A DNA stretch of 19,301 bases from Opitutia bacterium. GTDB taxonomy: Bacteria; Verrucomicrobiota; Verrucomicrobiia; Opitutales; JANYEO01. The stretch covers positions 1 through 19,301 of the forward strand of contig JANYEO010000165.1 in the NCBI GenBank assembly GCA_025363025.1, read 5' to 3'. The first letter of the stretch is position 1. Each line of letters starts with the position of its first letter. The notes beneath the pieces were generated by a model. That model saw only the letters and a list, made by a program, of their open reading frames with translations. It searched no databases and was not told the origin of the DNA. Positions 15,461 to 19,301 of this stretch are shown here, in pieces. The position numbers were made by a program, and so were the translations under genes.

Positions 15461-16906
15461 CTACCAGTATCCCAAGAACTTCCACCAGGCGCCGCCCACA
15501 ATTGCCCAAACCGCGAGGTTAATTACCCCGATGACAAAAGAAATACTCCACCATTCCTTAAGGGGCACATAACCGGATGCATAGAAGGCGGGGGCAGGGC
15601 CTGTTCCGTAGTGGGTTAGGGCGCCTGAAAGACTGGAGAGGACCGCCAGAGTCATGGCCGCTAGCATGGGGGGTGCTCCAAATGCCACCAAAGTCGTTAA
15701 AAAAGCGCTATATAGTGCAGTTACATGGGCTGTAACACTCGCAAAAAAGTAGTGGGCTACATAATAGACCAAGCATAGGATAATAAAAGCGACTTCCCAT
15801 CTAAGCCCTTGTCCGCTTGCTTGTATGTGGGCTGAAAACCAGGCAATAACTCCAAATTTCGACAAGAGTCCTGCGAGCATTAAGAGCGGGCCAAACCAAA
15901 GTAAAGTATCCCATGCGCCTGTATCTTTGATTAAGTCCTCCCATTGGAGTACGCGCAAAATCAGTAACGCAACAATACCTATGAGGGCCGCTGTGGCTGC
16001 CGGAATGGCCCAGGAATCTCCTTGGATCCACATGATCAATACGCCTATAAAGATAATGAGCATGGACCATTCTTTGGCGGAGAGCCGGCCCATTTTCTTT
16101 AGTTGGTCGCGTGCGGTTTGTCTGGCGTCAATGGGGTGCGTAATTGTCGGGGGGTAAATTTTGTAAATGGCCCAGGGGACGATGGCTAGGTTGATAAGAC
16201 CTGGCACAATAGCAGCTTTTGCCCAGGTGGGCCAGTCCAGCGTTAGCCCTAGCTCGCCTGCGTATTCAGCAATGAAAGGGTTGCAGGCAATGGCCGTTAT
16301 AAAAAGGGCACTGGTAATGGCATTTACCTGGAAGCACACTTTGATGAGAAAAGCGCCCATTTTGCGAGCGGTACCATCTTCGACTAGGCTCCCTTGTTGC
16401 AGGGCAATGGCTTTTGCGATAGGGAGCACTACAGCCGCTCCACGAGCGGTTGTACTTGGCATCCAGGGTGATAATATAAGGTCTGTCAGTGTCAATCCAT
16501 ACGCAAGCCCTAGGGTGCTTTTTCCTAGCAAAGCTATGAAGAAATAAGCAATGCGATTGCCCAGGCCTGTTTTCATAAAGCCCATTGCTAAAAAGAAAGC
16601 AAAGACAACGAGCCATACTATATGAGAGGCAAATCCTGAAAAGCCTTGCTCGAGGCTAAACGTGCGTGTGAGGAGCCCGATGGCTGTTGCAAGAAGAGCC
16701 ATACCGCCCATTGGAAGGGGCTTTAGCATGATGCCAACGATCGTTCCTATAAATAGAACGAGTAAGTGCCACCCTTGGGGGGATAAGCCTTCTGGTGGCT
16801 CCAAGTGCCAGGCATAGGCTCCAAGTGCAAATAAAGCGAATAAGATGATTAAATGACCCCATTGATGGACAATTGCGGAGACAGCGGATTGTTTTTTAAG
16901 GTGCAT
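15461..16906 (-). CDS. SLC13/DASS-family anion transporter (2-oxoglutarate/malate or citrate translocator type)
   Basis: 481-aa polytopic inner-membrane protein with about 12 hydrophobic segments. It resembles the bacterial CitT/YbhI and plastid DiT branch of DASS carriers. Landmarks are GWHLLVLFIGTIVGIMLKPLPMGGMALLA near the start, SPWMPSTTARGAAVVLPIAKAIA (first SNT-like hairpin), ITSALFITAIACNP, and SSLSGALTHYGTGPAPAFYASGYVPLKEWW (second hairpin). Likely substrates are di- or tricarboxylates, either Na-coupled or by exchange; the exact one cannot be told. The first 19 codons lie in one copy of a 60-bp tandem duplication whose junction creates the ATG. The first residues are therefore probably recent and dispensable, ahead of the first membrane helix. 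Confidence 0.93.
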   Translation of the reverse strand: MHLKKQSAVSAIVHQWGHLIILFALFALGAYAWHLEPPEGLSPQGWHLLVLFIGTIVGIMLKPLPMGGMALLATAIGLLTRTFSLEQGFSGFASHIVWLVVFAFFLAMGFMKTGLGNRIAYFFIALLGKSTLGLAYGLTLTDLILSPWMPSTTARGAAVVLPIAKAIALQQGSLVEDGTARKMGAFLIKVCFQVNAITSALFITAIACNPFIAEYAGELGLTLDWPTWAKAAIVPGLINLAIVPWAIYKIYPPTITHPIDARQTARDQLKKMGRLSAKEWSMLIIFIGVLIMWIQGDSWAIPAATAALIGIVALLILRVLQWEDLIKDTGAWDTLLWFGPLLMLAGLLSKFGVIAWFSAHIQASGQGLRWEVAFIILCLVYYVAHYFFASVTAHVTALYSAFLTTLVAFGAPPMLAAMTLAVLSSLSGALTHYGTGPAPAFYASGYVPLKEWWSISFVIGVINLAVWAIVGGAWWKFLGYW

Positions 16907-16964
16907 GATTAAATGATCCCATTGATGGGCTATTGCGGAGACAAAGGATTATTTTTTAAGGAGT
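16845..16964. repeat. Two-copy 60-bp tandem duplication at the transporter 5' end
   Basis: Bases 16845-16904 and 16905-16964 align without gaps at 52 of 60 positions. The inner copy encodes the first 19 codons after the transporter ATG. The outer copy is in the same frame but carries a TAA (16949-16951) where the inner has CAA, and CTA (16964-16966) where the inner has the ATG. The transporter start codon straddles the junction. Confidence 0.9.
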
Positions 16965-17472
16965 AGGGAAAGGTTATGTTATTTGTTTAGGCTGATTCAA
17001 GTATGAAGTGAAGCGCCCCTAGGCTGGAAAAGGGGCTAAGCCGCAGTGATGATAATGTTGGAAAGCAGCTTAATCATCATGCCAAAAAAGCAGTACTACT
17101 GCTTGACCTTAAAAGAGCGAAAACAAATTAAACAATTAAAGCAAATTGGATTATCGATACTTCAACTCGGAAAGGTTTTATGCCGGTTAGATTTGACTAT
17201 CAGCCGAGAGAAGTCTTCTTGAGGCTGATCATTTGCTTACCATGTTCTGCTTTTCTCTCTTGAGTGGACCTTATGGTCTGTGTCTCTTGATCTTGATAAA
17301 TTATAACTAGTATGCAATGCTAAAATAAGATTTTTTCAGTTAATTCGATTTAAAAATTCAAATTAAAAAAATAAATTGCTCGCAAAGCCTTTTTGGCGAA
17401 ATACTGAATTTTTAAGCACTTTATTGCACAAAGCCTTGATTGAGGGAATGGGTCTGTTTAGCCTGTTTTTTA
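16965..17472. other. Gap with hairpins and an IS relic, no intact gene
   Basis: About 508 bp between divergent genes. Apart from the transposase fragment listed separately, it has inverted repeats at 17015-17036 (GCCCCT/AGGGGC), 17047-17079 (TGATGAT/ATCATCA) and 17088-17104 (AAGCAGT-ACT-ACTGCTT). The part after 17222 becomes AT-rich (17290-17420) and probably holds the promoter of the LysM lipoprotein gene. Nothing else is recognisable. Confidence 0.6.
17079..17222 (+). pseudogene. Remnant of an IS30-family transposase (N-terminal HTH only)
   Basis: A 47-codon frame from ATG 17079 to TGA 17220-17222. The product has the IS30 helix-turn-helix pattern: LTLKERKQIKQLKQIGLS followed by ILQLGKVLCRLDLTISRE. 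This parallels the family's LTxxERxxIxxLxxxGxSxxxIAxxLgRsxSTISRE. The frame stops two residues after the SREK point and no DDE catalytic domain follows in any frame that I read (full transposases are over 300 aa). Some consensus positions are already lost (IAxxLGRS has become LGKVLCRL). I take it as an old, truncated insertion sequence; a stand-alone HTH peptide is less likely. Confidence 0.65.
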
Positions 17473-18267
17473 ATGATGCGGCTTTGGCAGTACTTTTTTT
17501 TATTTATCGGGCTCCTTTTAATTGGGTGCACGGAATCTGGGGACCCTATTTTGGAGACGGAGGAAAAGTCTTATCAACGTGGGCAACGGTTGCTGCGAGA
17601 GGGGCGGGACAAGGAAGCCTTGGAGGCTTTTTTAAAGGTAGTGTCAAAACGTAAAATAGCCCCGGAGGCGCACTTAGAGTCTGGGCGTTTGTATTTACAA
17701 ATAGAAAACGATCCTGTTTTGGCTATTTATCATTTTCGCCAATATTTAACCGAGAAGCCCGAGGCTAGCCAAGCGCCGATGGTGCGTCAATTAATCGAGA
17801 CCGCCCAGAAGTCTTTTGCGCGTTTGCTTCCTGGAGAGCCTTTTTCGGAAGACTTAGACCGTTTGGATTTACTCGAATGCTTAGGTAATCAGCGAGTAGA
17901 ACTTGAAGCGCTTCGAAAAGAAAATGCAGCTTTTAAGGAGCGGTTGATGGCCCTCGATGACGCCAATCGATTGACAGAGGTTACGTTAACAGCCTTTGAG
18001 GGGATCCCTCTTGGGGGCAATCCTCGTAAAGGGGAGCTGGTTGCGCCTTTTGCGCAGGGTTTTCCTGATAGTCGTTTACCTTCTCTTGCATCAGTTGAGG
18101 GTGTAGAAGGCAAGACTTATGCCGTTCAATCAGGCGATACCCTTTCTAAAATCAGTAACCGCGTCTACGGCAATCCTTCCCGGTGGAAAGAGATCTACGA
18201 GCTTAACCGGGATCAATTGCGGAGTGCGCATGATCTGAAGTTGGGGCAGATTTTGAAGTTACCATAA
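17473..18267 (+). CDS. LysM-domain lipoprotein with TPR-like N-terminal region
   Basis: 264 aa. The N-terminus is a lipoprotein signal: hydrophobic FFLFIGLLLIG then lipobox L-I-G-C with the lipidated C19, so the mature protein sits in a membrane facing the periplasm. A TPR-like helical part follows (about 30-95; RGQRLLREGRDKEALEAFLKVV and LESGRLYLQIENDPVLAIYHF), then a coiled-coil segment (VELEALRKENAAFKERLMAL), a linker, and one C-terminal LysM (214-264, KTYAVQSGDTLSKISNRVYGN...LKLGQILKLP) that binds peptidoglycan glycans. The longest frame begins at TTG 17440; the ATG at 17473 gives a proper signal peptide. A role in envelope organisation is likely. It ends 41 nt before the cysteine desulfurase. 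Confidence 0.87.
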   Translation: MMRLWQYFFLFIGLLLIGCTESGDPILETEEKSYQRGQRLLREGRDKEALEAFLKVVSKRKIAPEAHLESGRLYLQIENDPVLAIYHFRQYLTEKPEASQAPMVRQLIETAQKSFARLLPGEPFSEDLDRLDLLECLGNQRVELEALRKENAAFKERLMALDDANRLTEVTLTAFEGIPLGGNPRKGELVAPFAQGFPDSRLPSLASVEGVEGKTYAVQSGDTLSKISNRVYGNPSRWKEIYELNRDQLRSAHDLKLGQILKLP

Positions 18268-18308
18268 AAAAGCCTTAGTGTGCGTAGTCTTGCGAATGTT
18301 TTTTTACC

Positions 18309-19301
18309 ATGCCTTATTTTGATTATAACGCAACTGCGCCGCTCGCTCCAGAAGCATTAGTCGCGTTGCAATTGGCTGCAAAAACTTATTGGGCGAATCC
18401 TTCTGCGCTTTATCGTCAGGGGGTTGAGGCATATGCAGCATTAGAAGCGGCTCGTTTGTGGGTTGCGGGGCAAATTGGGACTTCGCCCGATCAGATTGTT
18501 TTTACCAGTGGGGCGACAGAAAATGCTCATAGCGCCTTTGCTCTGGTCGCTCGTAATGGAGGGAGCCCTTCTTGGGTGGCTATTTCAGCCTTAGAGCATC
18601 CTTGTGTAAAGGCTGCTGCGGAGCGTTATTTTCCGGGGCGGGTGCATTTATTGCCGGTTAATAGTAACGGTGTTGTTTGCCTTGATGCACTAGAGCGTGC
18701 GCTTGAGGAGCGGCCTTTTTCCCTGGTGGCTATTATGGCCGCTAGCAATGAGCTAGGTACTTTGCAGCCCTGGAAAGAGGCTTGTATCATTTGCGAAAAA
18801 AACAGGGTTTCGTTATTGGTTGATGCTGTTCAGTGGGCTGGGCGATTGCCTTCAGCGGGGTTAGGCGCTTGTGGTTTTGTCAGTATTAGCTCCCATAAAT
18901 TAGGGGGGCCAAGGGGGGTGGGAGTTCTTAAAATTCCAAAATCTGCAGAAGGTCCGCTCTTGATGGACGGGGGAGGGCAAGAAGCTTATCATAGAGCAGG
19001 GACAGAAAATATACCCAGTATCCTTGCTTTTGTGGCGGCCTGGAGGGCTTTGGAGGCTGTGCGCGAAAGGGTTGTTTTGGGGCAATGCGCTTTTCGTGAT
19101 CAATTTGTTGCTGTTTTAAAAGATTCAATTCCTGGGGTTGAGCTTTTGGGGGAGGCCGCGCCTCGTCTTTGGAATACGGCCACTTTGCTTATGCCTTTAC
19201 ACGCAGGTACGCGCTGGGTGAAGCGTTTAGATAAGCTAGGGTTTGAAGTGGGAACGGGAGCTGCTTGTGCTAGTGATTCAGGCGCAGCGCGGTCTTTGAT
19301 G
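18309..19301 (+). CDS. Cysteine desulfurase (IscS/NifS family), 3' end outside window
   Basis: PLP-dependent enzyme that removes sulfur from cysteine as a persulfide for Fe-S cluster assembly, thiolated tRNA or cofactors. 331 codons are visible and open to the window end. Features are the start MPYFDYNATAPLAPEA (usual YxDxNATTP), TSGATENAH (66-74), H97 over the PLP ring, VDAVQW (D172, Q175), and SISSHKLGGPRGVG with the Schiff-base lysine K197 preceded by H196. GGGQEAYHRAGTENI corresponds to the GGxQExxxRxGTxN motif, and the mobile-loop cysteine is C320 in GAACASDSG. The short GAACAS loop resembles NifS-like class I enzymes. No iscU or iscR is visible, so its scaffold partner is unknown. No Shine-Dalgarno precedes the ATG. 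Confidence 0.95.
   Translation, partial: MPYFDYNATAPLAPEALVALQLAAKTYWANPSALYRQGVEAYAALEAARLWVAGQIGTSPDQIVFTSGATENAHSAFALVARNGGSPSWVAISALEHPCVKAAAERYFPGRVHLLPVNSNGVVCLDALERALEERPFSLVAIMAASNELGTLQPWKEACIICEKNRVSLLVDAVQWAGRLPSAGLGACGFVSISSHKLGGPRGVGVLKIPKSAEGPLLMDGGGQEAYHRAGTENIPSILAFVAAWRALEAVRERVVLGQCAFRDQFVAVLKDSIPGVELLGEAAPRLWNTATLLMPLHAGTRWVKRLDKLGFEVGTGAACASDSGAARSLM

Noticed and set aside
16845..16964. The 60-bp repeat as a CRISPR-like array
   Set aside because: Only two directly abutting copies with no spacers, and it overlaps a coding start; it is a tandem duplication.
17376..17654. Open frame of 92 codons overlapping the LysM lipoprotein start in another frame
   Set aside because: It runs through the lipoprotein coding region and has no family features. 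The lipobox and LysM frame is clearly the real one.

Overview
The window is bacterial chromosome, not a phage or plasmid. It is dense with housekeeping genes: ispD (3' end), ispF, ndk, thiL, tsaE, floA, ruvC, dnaN, mnmG, mnmE and a cysteine desulfurase. No tRNA, rRNA or CRISPR array was recognised. The gene mix suggests a Gram-negative of the Verrucomicrobiota, perhaps Opitutia-like. The pointers are a flotillin FloA, a LysM lipoprotein with a TPR-like part, an Arg/Gly/Pro-rich hypothetical protein, and few Shine-Dalgarno sites. This placement is inference and only moderately certain. Coding GC is roughly 45-50% at the edges and falls to about 25% in the gap at 11.6-12.06 kb.

Layout. At 1-3612 a plus-strand block carries ispD(3')-ispF, then (after minus-strand ndk) a CPBP-family membrane protease, thiL and tsaE, the last three joined by 4-nt ATGA overlaps. 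From 11613 down to 3638 everything is on the minus strand: dnaN, ruvC, a tight three-gene operon (an SLC1/DAACS-like symporter, an ATP-grasp ligase and an unknown helical protein), floA with a small membrane-anchored partner, and a 567-aa R/G/P-rich protein. Then comes a 442-bp AT-rich gap rich in inverted repeats. Beyond it mnmG and mnmE (overlapping) and an SLC13/DASS dicarboxylate transporter are also on the minus strand. A relic-bearing gap (16.97-17.47 kb) follows, with a broken IS30-type transposase start. The plus-strand LysM lipoprotein and a cysteine desulfurase cut by the window edge close the window.

The strongest large-scale signal is strand composition. Left of about 11.65 kb the plus strand is C-rich, even in several plus-strand coding stretches. 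Right of it the plus strand is G-rich, even where genes lie on the minus strand. The switch falls in the AT-rich gap between dnaN and mnmG, a neighbourhood known to flank oriC in many bacteria, so I propose that gap as the replication origin. The most system-like unknown is the symporter/ATP-grasp/helical-protein operon (7110-9666). Its transporter lacks the aspartate that binds the substrate amino group in SLC1 amino-acid carriers, and it is translationally coupled to a peptide-ligase-like enzyme.

Several starts were moved from the longest open frame: ndk, ATP-grasp, mnmG, the FloA partner and the LysM lipoprotein. The longest frame in those cases began at TTG or ignored a clear ATG, overlap or lipobox.
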